NCBI GenBank assembly: GCA_913056235.1
Contig: CAJXMW010000001.1
Coordinates: 558,001 to 622,000 of the forward strand
DNA length: 64,000 nucleotides
DNA from: an uncultured Fodinibius sp.
GTDB lineage: Bacteria > Bacteroidota > Rhodothermia > Balneolales > Balneolaceae
Reading direction: 5' to 3'
Made by a program: the position numbers and the translations under genes. The notes beneath the pieces were generated by a model that was given only the letters and a program-made list of their open reading frames with translations, was not told the DNA's origin and made no database searches. This document shows, piece by piece, positions 42,556 to 50,965 of the stretch; within the stretch, counting starts at the first letter, position 1; each line of letters starts with the position of its first letter.

Positions 42556-43362
42556 ATGGGGGCTATGATGAAGAAGCTACTTTTTCCTTTGGTACTCTGT
42601 CTAATTGTAATCTCAACCTCATTTGGACAAAGCAACCGTAACGATTATAAGAAGATTGACTACATCAAGGTTAATCAAGATCATCTTGAGCGATTTGTTC
42701 GCTTGGCAGAAAATGAGCTTAAACCCAAGATCAGCTCGCTGATTGAGTCGGGAGATTTTATTTGCTGGAGCCTGTACAAGGTACAATATCCCGGGGGTGA
42801 AAAAAGTGGTTACAATTTTGTGAGCGTTGTCACGGCCAACTCTATGGACTCTTTTGGTAATCAGTTTGCCCAAATTACCAGTCTGGAATACCTGCCCGGC
42901 GACATGGGCACCAACGGGCAAGAACATTTTTCCAGCATATCATCGGTCATTAAATCCGAAATCTGGAAGGTGGAAAATAATATTGAGGCAGACACTCTGT
43001 CAGAACCCAGCAAGTTCATGACTATGGATTACATGAAGGTAGCACCTGCCAAAAGTCCAGACTACCTGATGCTGGAAGATGAAATAGCTAAACCCATGCA
43101 TATTGAGCGTATTCAAAAGAACCGGATGGATGATTGGGAGGTTTATGCGCTGCTTTTACCAGGTGGTATAAACTATGAATACAATTATGCCACTGGGAAT
43201 CATTTTGAGAAGCTTAGCCATGTTGAATTTGGATTTAACGACGAAATCATAAAACAGGCTATTGGTGAAAACAGCAATATTCCGGAACTGTTTGATACAA
43301 TTTACAGCACACGAGATCTTGTAAAAAGTGAGCTCTGGCAGCTAATTGACCATGTTCAATAG
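42556..43362 (+). CDS. Exported protein with two repeated domains, unknown function
   Basis: 268-residue secreted protein with a signal peptide (MKKLLFPLVLCLIVISTSFGQ); the start may be the ATG at codon 4 or 5. The mature part is an internal duplication. Residues about 30-140 (KIDYIKVNQDHLERFVRL...) and 150-265 (TMDYMKVAPAKSPDYLML...) share the D-Y-x-K-V opening, a central PGG segment and the closing V-K-S-E-I/L-W. The half-repeats look like ferredoxin-type alpha/beta units. No named family. Ends seven bases into the convergent BlaR1-like gene. Confidence 0.7.
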   Translation: MGAMMKKLLFPLVLCLIVISTSFGQSNRNDYKKIDYIKVNQDHLERFVRLAENELKPKISSLIESGDFICWSLYKVQYPGGEKSGYNFVSVVTANSMDSFGNQFAQITSLEYLPGDMGTNGQEHFSSISSVIKSEIWKVENNIEADTLSEPSKFMTMDYMKVAPAKSPDYLMLEDEIAKPMHIERIQKNRMDDWEVYALLLPGGINYEYNYATGNHFEKLSHVEFGFNDEIIKQAIGENSNIPELFDTIYSTRDLVKSELWQLIDHVQ

Positions 43363-45218
43363 ACCGCTGTTGAATCCACTTTTCTCATGCGTAAGGCGGT
43401 GCCGTCAGATTTAATATCTGTCACCTTAAATTTTGCACCGCCGAGGCTGAGAGTAGGATTTTGATATAAGAAATAAGATGTGCGGTTATCAAGGGTACGG
43501 TTATCTACCTTATTGACAGCTAAAAATCCTACGGAAGGCTCACCAAATATTCCGTTTAGGTTACGATCAATTAGCGTAAATGTGTACGAATCGCCTTCAT
43601 AGTTCCACTTTCCTGTGCTGTGGTTTAACCGCTCAATGCCAACAATTGTAATATAGGGATATTCATTCGTCCAATGAGCGGGACGCTGTTGCAGCTGCTC
43701 TATTTTCTGCTGCTCCAATTCACTCCACCCGATCATGTGATTCGCACCTTCTTTTTTATCATTTGGGATCTTCTGAACAAGGCTAGAGGATGACTGTCGG
43801 CGTGGCCCACCGTCATCGGTAAAATTGAGATTGCGGTTCTTATCCAAATAAATAGTCGGGCTCGAAGACATTGGATTCACAAACAGCGCCAGCACTTTCT
43901 CAGAAGCTGGTTCTGATGGGGGACCCCTAAATGTTATTCGCGCATACGCCTTGGTATCTGCTAATTTGAGCTGCGGCAACACTGCTAATTGACGTTTATC
44001 TTGATCAAGATAACTCCAGGGTAGTAGTACAGCCATTCCGCCCCCATTATATGGGTTGGGGATTCGCTGTGTAAGCTCAACCGTAATCCCAGAACCTCCA
44101 GACCCAAATACAGGCTCATAATCTAACTGGTAGGTGGTCCATCCCATACCGAACAAGGCCGTCACCAGCATCAGAACCAGACCAGTCATCAGCGAAATTC
44201 TCGTTTCCTGTCGGTCTGAAGCAGCAGACAGTCTTCGTATCCGCTTTGTCAGCTGGTGTTCAGCCGCCTTGATACCGGCAACTGCGGACAACCACAAACG
44301 TTGTGCGCAATTTTTCTTTACCCAGAGCAACGTATCAGCGTAGTGATAGTAATGCTGCTGATAACCAACTGACTGTTCATCGCAGATGAACTCCCGCTCT
44401 TCCTGCAAAACTTTGATCAGCCACCAAGCCAACGGCTGGATAAACAAAACAGATAGTGCTAAGTACTGTATTAATCCCGCCAGATAATCGCGCCGTTTGA
44501 TATGGATAAGTTCGTGAGTCAGCAGTGCTCTAATTTGCGAATCTTCCAGGTCAGCCACCAAATGCGACGGAATCCAGATAGACGGACGAAAAATGCCTAC
44601 TACTGAAGGCGTAGTTGTTTCATCCGACCTAAGCAATTGAAACGATTGCGTAATACTCAATTCGTCTGAAAGCTCCATGCCAATCTGTTGCCACCGTGTG
44701 GCTTCTAATGGTGCAAAATGTCTGTTTTTTCGGATGATCAGCACAATGCCTCCCAACTGGTAACCAATCAGCAGGATACAGCCAATGAGCCAGGTTCCAC
44801 CCAGGTAGGGATATAGCCACGTGATTTCCAGCTCAGATATTTCACCAATTGTACTTTCACCAGCACCTGCCGCACCTTGGCTTTCGCGCACCATTCCCTT
44901 ATTCGTGCTACTTCCAACTGTTTGGAGATCTGAGCCTGACGATTTCGAAGCTGGTGTTGATACTGTTACTTCTGATTTTTCTTTTTGACCAATTGTTTCC
45001 GGGGAAGAGACCGGAGCCGGCTTTTCAACCCACAGCGCAATGGGTAGTAACAGTAACACCACTAATGACGATTGTGCAATCCGATATCGCAAAGTAGCAT
45101 TTTTGACAATCTTCAGTACCAATCCCACTACCCCCATAAACAGACCACCGAGCCACAAAAAATGTATGGCTGTCCATCCGATTTTATGGAATGGAATATG
45201 TGTAAAGAAGTCAATCAC
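43356..45218 (-). CDS. M56 metallopeptidase sensor (BlaR1-like) with a novel C-terminal domain
   Basis: 620 residues. Four transmembrane helices, three before the protease domain. The M56 zinc motif H-E-L-I-H is near residue 237 and the downstream Glu ligand in EEREFICDEQS near 275. BlaR1 proteins cleave BlaI-type repressors on sensing beta-lactam through a C-terminal penicillin-binding domain. Here that domain is replaced by about 240 unassigned residues, including two Ca-loop-like motifs, D-K-N-R-N-L-N-F-T-D-D-G and D-R-N-L-N-G-I-F. Only ten bases separate it from the BlaI gene. Confidence 0.87.
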   Translation of the reverse strand: MIDFFTHIPFHKIGWTAIHFLWLGGLFMGVVGLVLKIVKNATLRYRIAQSSLVVLLLLPIALWVEKPAPVSSPETIGQKEKSEVTVSTPASKSSGSDLQTVGSSTNKGMVRESQGAAGAGESTIGEISELEITWLYPYLGGTWLIGCILLIGYQLGGIVLIIRKNRHFAPLEATRWQQIGMELSDELSITQSFQLLRSDETTTPSVVGIFRPSIWIPSHLVADLEDSQIRALLTHELIHIKRRDYLAGLIQYLALSVLFIQPLAWWLIKVLQEEREFICDEQSVGYQQHYYHYADTLLWVKKNCAQRLWLSAVAGIKAAEHQLTKRIRRLSAASDRQETRISLMTGLVLMLVTALFGMGWTTYQLDYEPVFGSGGSGITVELTQRIPNPYNGGGMAVLLPWSYLDQDKRQLAVLPQLKLADTKAYARITFRGPPSEPASEKVLALFVNPMSSSPTIYLDKNRNLNFTDDGGPRRQSSSSLVQKIPNDKKEGANHMIGWSELEQQKIEQLQQRPAHWTNEYPYITIVGIERLNHSTGKWNYEGDSYTFTLIDRNLNGIFGEPSVGFLAVNKVDNRTLDNRTSYFLYQNPTLSLGGAKFKVTDIKSDGTALRMRKVDSTAVY

Positions 45219-45228
45219 GGTGGTATTG

Positions 45229-45618
45229 CTATGTATCCTTACTTTGATCTTTCAATTTGTCCATCAGTTGATTGAGTTCCTCCCAATCACTTTTGTCTAG
45301 TTCTTTCGATGAAATCGCTTGCTGTAAAAGCTGACTCATTGAGCCGTCAAATGCTGTATCCATGAGTCGATCCAGCAGGTTCTGTTGCACATTTTCTTTT
45401 TCTATAGCAGCCTCGTAGCGATGGGCGCGACCCTCTTTTTCGCGACTCACCAGCTGCTTGTCGTGCATAATCTGCATCAATTTTAACACGGTGGTGTAAC
45501 CCTGCTCTTGGCCTAGCGCATCGCGCACTTCGTGCACTGTTGAGGGACCGTGTTTCCATAACACGTTTAGTATCGCCAGCTCAGAATCCGTTGGTGTAAA
45601 TTTTTCTGCTGCCATCAA
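45229..45618 (-). CDS. BlaI/MecI-family repressor
   Basis: 129-residue winged-helix repressor. The N-terminal DNA-binding half is typical: FTPTDSELAILNVLWKHGPSTVHEVRDALGQEQGYTTVLKLMQIMHDKQLVSREKEGRAHRYE. The C-terminal half forms the dimer and carries the usual cleavage region for the membrane protease. Three ACGAA-N4-TTCGT palindromes lie between this gene and the divergent DUF5916 gene, and are likely its operators. No beta-lactamase gene is present. Confidence 0.92.
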   Translation of the reverse strand: MMAAEKFTPTDSELAILNVLWKHGPSTVHEVRDALGQEQGYTTVLKLMQIMHDKQLVSREKEGRAHRYEAAIEKENVQQNLLDRLMDTAFDGSMSQLLQQAISSKELDKSDWEELNQLMDKLKDQSKDT

Positions 45619-45633
45619 TTACCTCCATTAAGT

Positions 45634-45647
45634 ACGAATTATTTCGT
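45634..45647. promoter_or_regulatory. Candidate BlaI operator 1
   Basis: ACGAA-TTAT-TTCGT, a perfect palindromic pair 16 bases upstream of the blaI-like start. It shares its form with operators 2 and 3. Confidence 0.7.
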
Positions 45648-45703
45648 TTTTAAGTAACAAAAGTTGCTTCAAAACCCCAAGAAGCTCAAAAAACTTGATT
45701 GAA

Positions 45704-45717
45704 ACGAAACATTTCGT
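45704..45717. promoter_or_regulatory. Candidate BlaI operator 2
   Basis: ACGAA-ACAT-TTCGT, in the middle of the divergent region, 23 bases centre-to-centre from operator 3. Confidence 0.7.
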
Positions 45718-45722
45718 ATTTT

Positions 45723-45744
45723 AATTACGAACTAATTCGTAATT
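45723..45744. promoter_or_regulatory. Candidate BlaI operator 3
   Basis: The core ACGAA-CTAA-TTCGT (45727-45740) is extended by AATT on each side, giving a 22-base dyad. It ends 15 bases before the ATG of the DUF5916 gene, so a bound repressor would cover its start region. Confidence 0.75.
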
Positions 45745-45759
45745 AACGCTGGCCTCTTT

Positions 45760-48033
45760 ATGTCTTTCATGGTTCGATTGGTATCTAAGTTTGTGATTCC
45801 CAGTTACCTACTACTATTTATTTGTCCTGGCGCTTTTGGGCAATCCGAATCACCAAACTCCGACAACAAATCCCATTCCGTAAGCTCCACGCCTTCGGAA
45901 ATATCGGTAGATGGATCGCTTTCAGAGTCGGCCTGGCACAACGCTGAAACCATTAGCCTAGACTATGAAATTTATCCTGAGTTAAATGGCAAACCCGCGG
46001 TGCAGACGCAATCTTTTGTGACCTACGACCAGCAAAACCTTTATGTGGCCTTCCGGGCGCAAACACCAAATCCAGATGACATTCGAGCTCATTTTATGGA
46101 TCGCGACCAGACCGAAAAAATGCGTCGTGATGATCATGTCGGCTTCACCATTGATCCATTCGATACTGGCCAGTGGGCTTATCGTTTTCGGATCAATGCG
46201 CTCGGCATACAGGCTGATGCCACCTATAATGACCAGACCGGGCGGGCCGACTATTCCTGGGATACCATCTGGGAATCAGAAGGGAAACAAACACCAGAGG
46301 GATATGTTGTTGAAGTACGTATTCCTTTTAATTCCATCTCAATGCCGTCCGACTCGGTTCAGAACTGGCGCTTCCGGGTTTACCGCTCCCACCCCCGAAA
46401 TGTACGTCACGAAATGATCAGCCATCGGTTAAATATCGACCAGCAATCCGAGCTTGGTCAATTTCATACGCTTACAGGATTCCAAAATCCCTCGAGTGGG
46501 CTCAATCTGGAGCTCAATCCTACGCTAACAGCCAACCGTACCGACCAGCAATCCGCAAGCGGCAGCAGGTTGGAAAATGGCTCAGTGTCGATAGATCCAG
46601 GCTTTAACCTCAACTGGGGCATCAAACCCAATATGAACCTGGCCGCTACGGTCAATCCTGACTTTTCCCAGATTGAAGCCGATGCCCTGCGCTTTCGTCA
46701 AAATGAGCGGTTTGTGATTTCCTTCCCCGAAAAACGCCCCTTTTTCCTAGAGGGGTCCGAAATTTTTGACACACCGCTCAACGCCGTATTTACCCGTTCA
46801 ATCATAGAGCCGGTGGGTGGACTCAAGTTTACCGGCAAGCAGCAAGGCCATACCTATGGAGCCATCGTCACGCGGGATCGCAAAAACCGCGTGCTTTTCC
46901 CGGCCAACGGCTCATCCGATCAGGCTATCCTCAGCGAGCCGACATACAGCCAAGTTTTTCGCTACCGCAATAGGCTAAACGAAACCACAACACTAGGAGT
47001 CATGGCCGAGGGACGTCAGGCACAGGACTCCCAGTATCGAAACTACGTAGCCGGTATTGATGGGTTCAAACAGCTCGGGCAGTCCAATACCGTTCGCTTC
47101 CAGTACCTGCGATCTCAAACCAAATATCCAACCGATATTTCTGATCAGTATAATCAGCCAGCAAGTACTTTCTTCGGCGACGCGCTTTCTATCAATTACA
47201 ATCACAGCAGCGAGCAATGGCTGGCCAGCGCGGACTTCGAATCCCTGTCTTCTGATTTTAGAAATGATAATGGCTTTTTCCCGCGCGCCAATTATCGGTC
47301 CTATAATGCCTCACTTCGCAGAATCATCAGAGGGGGCAAAAGCAAATGGCTGAGCCGGCTGCAGTTTGGGCCTACCTACAGCCTTACCACGAGTCAATCA
47401 GGATTGGTGACCGACCAAACAATCGACTTTTCGGCTACCTATAATGGGCCATGGCAGAGCGAGGTATTTGCTTCTATCGACTGGAACAACATTCGATTCG
47501 AAGAACGGTTGTACAAAGGACTGCGCTCGCAACAGATTTTCTTTCGGACACAACTGGGAGGAATCCTCTCTAAATTTCGAATATACACGTCCTACGGCGA
47601 AGCAGTTGATTTTACCAATCAGCGCCAAACGTATGAACTGATTATTCATCCCAGCTTCAACCTTAATCTCGGTAAAAGCCTGAGCATCGAGCTGGATCCT
47701 AACTTTAAGCGCCTTTCCCACAATGGAAAACCGGTATTTTCAACCTACCTGCTCGGCACGCAGTTTGTCTATCATTTCAACAAAAAGCTGTTTCTGCGAG
47801 CCACTACACGGTACCGTTACGTTGATCGGAATCTGAGTACTTTCGAACAACCCAGTCAGTTCGAATATTCAAGCGAACAGGTTTACTACCAACTGCTATT
47901 CTTATATAAACTCAATCCACAGTCGAAGCTATTCCTGGGTTACTCGAGCGGATATGACAGCATCAACGAACGCCCGCTTTCGATTCAACGCCGCAGCGGC
48001 TTCTTGAAAGTGGGATACGCCTGGGTATTCTGA
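45760..48033 (+). CDS. DUF5916 outer-membrane-type protein with CBM9-like N-terminus
   Basis: 757-residue exported protein with a signal sequence near residues 12-28. A carbohydrate-binding family 9-like domain (ISVDGSLSESAWHNAETISLDYE...) covers about residues 48-230, followed by a DUF5916 region that reads as an outer-membrane barrel: alternating aromatic strands and a C-terminal strand ending in YAWVF. Function unknown. Divergent from the BlaI/BlaR1-like pair and apparently under the same operators, so it is a probable target of that system. Confidence 0.9.
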   Translation: MSFMVRLVSKFVIPSYLLLFICPGAFGQSESPNSDNKSHSVSSTPSEISVDGSLSESAWHNAETISLDYEIYPELNGKPAVQTQSFVTYDQQNLYVAFRAQTPNPDDIRAHFMDRDQTEKMRRDDHVGFTIDPFDTGQWAYRFRINALGIQADATYNDQTGRADYSWDTIWESEGKQTPEGYVVEVRIPFNSISMPSDSVQNWRFRVYRSHPRNVRHEMISHRLNIDQQSELGQFHTLTGFQNPSSGLNLELNPTLTANRTDQQSASGSRLENGSVSIDPGFNLNWGIKPNMNLAATVNPDFSQIEADALRFRQNERFVISFPEKRPFFLEGSEIFDTPLNAVFTRSIIEPVGGLKFTGKQQGHTYGAIVTRDRKNRVLFPANGSSDQAILSEPTYSQVFRYRNRLNETTTLGVMAEGRQAQDSQYRNYVAGIDGFKQLGQSNTVRFQYLRSQTKYPTDISDQYNQPASTFFGDALSINYNHSSEQWLASADFESLSSDFRNDNGFFPRANYRSYNASLRRIIRGGKSKWLSRLQFGPTYSLTTSQSGLVTDQTIDFSATYNGPWQSEVFASIDWNNIRFEERLYKGLRSQQIFFRTQLGGILSKFRIYTSYGEAVDFTNQRQTYELIIHPSFNLNLGKSLSIELDPNFKRLSHNGKPVFSTYLLGTQFVYHFNKKLFLRATTRYRYVDRNLSTFEQPSQFEYSSEQVYYQLLFLYKLNPQSKLFLGYSSGYDSINERPLSIQRRSGFLKVGYAWVF

Positions 48034-48741
48034 CTATTCGAGTGTCCGTCCACAGCCACGGTAAGTTTCACCATCCACGGTAATGGTTACTTTGAATGGA
48101 AACTGGAAGCCGCTCATGCTGTCGGTGCAGAGCTCGTCCGAAATCTCAATCCTGAGTGAATGCGCTTCGGTTTGGGCCTCATACACAGTTTGTCCGGCGA
48201 CTGTTTGTTTGGAATTTGGGACGGGCGTAAAAACCGTGTCTTGTCCATAGCTGCCCACATACCTGATTTGCTTGCCTTCGGTAATTTCCAGATGCCAGCC
48301 GGGCTCTTGGCCCAGCGCACGGAAATCAACCCCTCGGATGCGGGCGGCCTGCCACGACTTTTCTTTGGGACTAGTAGTGCAGGTCATAAATGGACCTGTG
48401 GGCTCTTGCAGGATCGCTTCGTTGCCCTTGCTCCAGTAAATATACCTGCTGCCCTGATACTTAGCCCCTGAGCCCGCAGGTACCGGGGAAACCTTAAGTG
48501 CGGTATCGGGCAGGAACAACCACGTGCTGTCGTTGGTGACGTGGGCGGTAAACTGCAGGGAATCACCACAATTATAAACGAATACGTCTTTAGTATTGAT
48601 GGAAGAAAAGTCCGGTAGTGTAACCTGTTTCTGTTGCGACTTTTGGAGCTCAGACGGGCTTTCTTGCTCGGAAGCACATCCCAAAACCAACAACAAGGCA
48701 AATATAAGAAGCGCCGAAGATTTAAAATGGGCAACCATCAC
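48034..48741 (-). CDS. Lipoprotein with MliC-like and COG3650-like domains
   Basis: 235-residue lipoprotein (lipobox VLGC, Cys22). Residues about 50-120 resemble MliC, the c-type lysozyme inhibitor (VFVYNCGDSLQFTAHV...SRYIYWSKGNEAILQ...CTT). Residues about 135-235 match the COG3650 region (RGVDFRALGQEPGWHLEI ... CTDSMSGFQFPFKVTITVDGETYRGCG). The combination suggests a cell-envelope defence role, but this is inference. Its stop directly abuts the stop of the convergent DUF5916 gene. Confidence 0.85.
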   Translation of the reverse strand: MMVAHFKSSALLIFALLLVLGCASEQESPSELQKSQQKQVTLPDFSSINTKDVFVYNCGDSLQFTAHVTNDSTWLFLPDTALKVSPVPAGSGAKYQGSRYIYWSKGNEAILQEPTGPFMTCTTSPKEKSWQAARIRGVDFRALGQEPGWHLEITEGKQIRYVGSYGQDTVFTPVPNSKQTVAGQTVYEAQTEAHSLRIEISDELCTDSMSGFQFPFKVTITVDGETYRGCGRTLE

Positions 48742-48767
48742 AATAAATCCTAATCAGAAACCCTTAT

Positions 48768-48804
48768 CAAAAATAAAGTGGGGAACTCAAATGAGTTCCC
48801 CACT
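48768..48804 (-). terminator. Strong rho-independent terminator after the DoxX gene
   Basis: Twelve-base perfect stem AGTGGGGAACTC/GAGTTCCCCACT (48777-48788 with 48793-48804) and an AAAT loop. A T-rich run follows on the minus strand. Confidence 0.85.
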
Positions 48805-48830
48805 GGTTGTAACTGCAATTTAGCTAAATC

Positions 48831-49244
48831 CTAGCTGTTATCTACCGAAAATTTACCGGGCCCTATTAGCAGTATTACAAGAAAAGAGAGCAGATATATA
48901 AGCGGCAACTCCATGTCTCCGAACCAATCACCGCCCGGTAAGTGGACAAAAAAGACGGCGACGGCCATATTTATTGTTAAGATCAGAGAAGCCAGCCGGG
49001 TCCAGAATCCAACCAAAATGAGCAGGGCACAGATTCCCTCGGCAAAAGCAGCAAGAATCAAGGATGCCGCAGGGCCAATGCCAAGGGGATCCAAAAATTG
49101 AAAGTTGCCGCCGAAAACGCTCATCAACTTGCCCCAACCATGGCCGTAGAGCATAAAAAAGGCTATAAAAATTCGAAATACAGCTACTGACGTTTTTGTA
49201 TCAACAAATTCACTTAATGTAGAAGACTTTAACCGTTGTAACAT
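48831..49244 (-). CDS. DoxX-family membrane protein
   Basis: 137 residues from the ATG at 49244. Four transmembrane helices with the DoxX pattern: VAVFRIFIAFFMLYGHGWGKL, GPAASLILAAFAEGICALLILVGFWTRLASL, INMAVAVFFVH and LPLIYLLSFLVILLIGPGKFSVD. DoxX-like proteins are linked to thiosulfate oxidation or thiol stress, with no fixed function. The upstream in-frame extension belongs to a decayed fragment and is excluded. Confidence 0.88.
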   Translation of the reverse strand: MLQRLKSSTLSEFVDTKTSVAVFRIFIAFFMLYGHGWGKLMSVFGGNFQFLDPLGIGPAASLILAAFAEGICALLILVGFWTRLASLILTINMAVAVFFVHLPGGDWFGDMELPLIYLLSFLVILLIGPGKFSVDNS

Positions 49245-49412
49245 GTTACCCCGTGATTGATTTAGGATGAATAACAATAAAAAGACTTCAAGAGGAATAA
49301 ATCCAGTCCATATCCCCTGAATCGATGTTAAAGGCTGCAAAAGCTATTTGAGTAAAAATATCACCGTAGAGAACACTACATAGATGATGGAACCCAATAC
49401 AATTCCTTTTAT
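49245..49412 (-). pseudogene. Decayed membrane-protein fragment upstream of DoxX gene
   Basis: Between a stop at 49413-49415 and the DoxX start, the minus strand reads about 55 codons in one frame with a single internal stop (TAG near 49346). Two hydrophobic helices are visible: IVLGSIIYVVFSTVIFLL and FIPLEVFLLLFIL. It lacks a complete gene and has no family I recognise. It may be the remnant of a small membrane protein. Confidence 0.4.
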
Positions 49413-49477
49413 CTATAGCCCAACCTATCAGTAATGACGCAGGTTTGTGCCTGATACCATCAGCCAGAAAAGAGTGA

Positions 49478-49597
49478 CTAAATAGTTTCTATCACTTTCA
49501 TTTCGAATAGCTCAACCCTTAAGACTGACTTCGGTAGCTTCCCAGCCCAGCATATTTGTCCACTGAAATCATCGATCTCCAAAAGATAATCGGCTGT
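49478..49597 (-). pseudogene. Possible orphan C-terminal fragment
   Basis: Directly after the stop of the gene at 49598, the same frame stays open for 39 codons (ADYLLEIDDFSGQICWAGK...) to a TAG at 49478. There is no ATG start. The composition is protein-like, so a decayed tail is possible, but it could also be chance. Confidence 0.3.
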
Positions 49598-50002
49598 TTA
49601 GGAACCTTTGCATGCCGGACCATCACCAAAGAGCAGGTATCCAAAAATAACCGCAAACAGGACATTAATCAGCGTCAGGCTCCACACCGTTGCCGCAAAC
49701 GGGGTGCTCATGGATTCTTTTAGCAGGGTAATTGAAGCAACCATAAAGTTGAGAAAGTTACCGGCAGCGACGGGGCGGCTATAGATGCCACCGATGAGGT
49801 TGGCGCGTGCCATCCAGTTGAGAAACGCAAAGGCCAGATACAACCCGCCCAATAATTTCATCACAACAACTGCGACACCTTGCGAAGGCACATTGAAATA
49901 GCCCAGTATCTCCTGCGGGAAAAAGGAAATGGCGACGCCCAATATTCCCATAAACAAGGCACTGGCAATCATTAACAGTTTTGTCTTTTCTTTGTCAAAC
50001 AT
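49598..50002 (-). CDS. Four-helix membrane protein, unknown function
   Basis: 134-residue integral membrane protein with four helices, near residues 10-27, 43-63, 75-93 and 103-124. It ends with a short C-terminal tail F-G-D-G-P-A-C-K-G-S. Motifs such as GVAVVVMKLLGGLYLAFAFLNWMARANLIGGIYSRPVAAGN are shared by small uncharacterised membrane proteins of Bacteroidota. Function unknown. Divergent from the UPF0489 gene. Confidence 0.75.
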   Translation of the reverse strand: MFDKEKTKLLMIASALFMGILGVAISFFPQEILGYFNVPSQGVAVVVMKLLGGLYLAFAFLNWMARANLIGGIYSRPVAAGNFLNFMVASITLLKESMSTPFAATVWSLTLINVLFAVIFGYLLFGDGPACKGS

Positions 50003-50146
50003 AAGAGGGTCGTTTTTAAACGATCCAAATTTTGAAATGAGTGCGGAAAAAGATACAGGAATGTTACATACACAACAAGCTTGAAGTTCACCATTTGTAT
50101 CATAACTTACGTACTCAATATTTGCTCATAAGAAGAATTACCTTTC

Positions 50147-50935
50147 ATGTACGAGAACATTGAACCCAAAAGTTGTAATCCACCGGGTACACACCTGGAA
50201 ACGATTTCTCATCCGGGAGAACAGGACCGCTCCATCGAAAAAGCAATCATCATGGAGCACCGCTTTGCATTCTTCTTCTGGATGAAGTGGTACAATCAGC
50301 TTCAGGAGAACCACAGGCTTCAACAGACTGCTCCCACCCTGGTTACTATTGACTGGCACCGCGATTTAGCTCCGGTTCCTGATGAACAAAAAGAAAAGCT
50401 GCAAAAGCTTGATCAGGAGAACCTGTCGGATGTAGCCAATTACGTTTGGGCACAGTTCGAACAAACCAATGACGGGCACATTTTATGTGCCGCCTGGTTA
50501 AATTTGATTGGAGATATCGTGTTGCTGCAAAATACCACCCAATACCAAGAGTCAAAGTTTACTGACAAAGACGGCAATACGCATTACATTTATGAAATTC
50601 AGAAGTACGAGCAATTCACGGACCTTATGCAACAACGGGATGATCGGAATATTATCTTCGATATCGATCTGGATTATTTTATCCATGGCAAGGGCAGCAG
50701 CCAATATTCTAAAAATTTTAGCCGGTATTCTGACGATGAGATCAAAGCAATTATCAACCATCGTAACCCGGTGTTTCAGCAGATGCTTCCCAACATCGAC
50801 GGCATCACCATAGCCCAAGAGCCGGGCTACTGCGGCGGCATCAGAAACTCTTGTCATATCATGAATGTAGTACACTCCCAATTGTTTGATGATGAAGGCC
50901 GGTGGAAACACTTCGCTGGAAATGGCAATAGCTAA
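50147..50935 (+). CDS. UPF0489-family (arginase-fold-like) protein
   Basis: 262-residue protein of the UPF0489 (C5orf22-like) family. Acidic and His clusters that resemble an arginase-type metal centre are visible: TIDWHRDL near residue 66 and IIFDIDLDYFIHG near 168-180, plus ITIAQEPGYCGG near 225. One family member is known as a peptide arginase in RiPP biosynthesis; no RiPP precursor or radical-SAM gene lies here, so the substrate is unknown. It is followed 24-30 bases later by the DUF3095 gene. Confidence 0.83.
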   Translation: MYENIEPKSCNPPGTHLETISHPGEQDRSIEKAIIMEHRFAFFFWMKWYNQLQENHRLQQTAPTLVTIDWHRDLAPVPDEQKEKLQKLDQENLSDVANYVWAQFEQTNDGHILCAAWLNLIGDIVLLQNTTQYQESKFTDKDGNTHYIYEIQKYEQFTDLMQQRDDRNIIFDIDLDYFIHGKGSSQYSKNFSRYSDDEIKAIINHRNPVFQQMLPNIDGITIAQEPGYCGGIRNSCHIMNVVHSQLFDDEGRWKHFAGNGNS

Positions 50936-50965
50936 CTCCTGTATATTTAATCCTGATTTGTGGCT

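Noticed and set aside
43356-45618. Beta-lactam resistance operon
   Set aside because: BlaI and the M56 protease are present, but there is no beta-lactamase or penicillin-binding sensor domain in the window.
50147-50935. RiPP biosynthetic locus around the UPF0489 gene
   Set aside because: No precursor peptide, radical-SAM enzyme or peptidase-exporter is adjacent, so the family resemblance alone is not enough.
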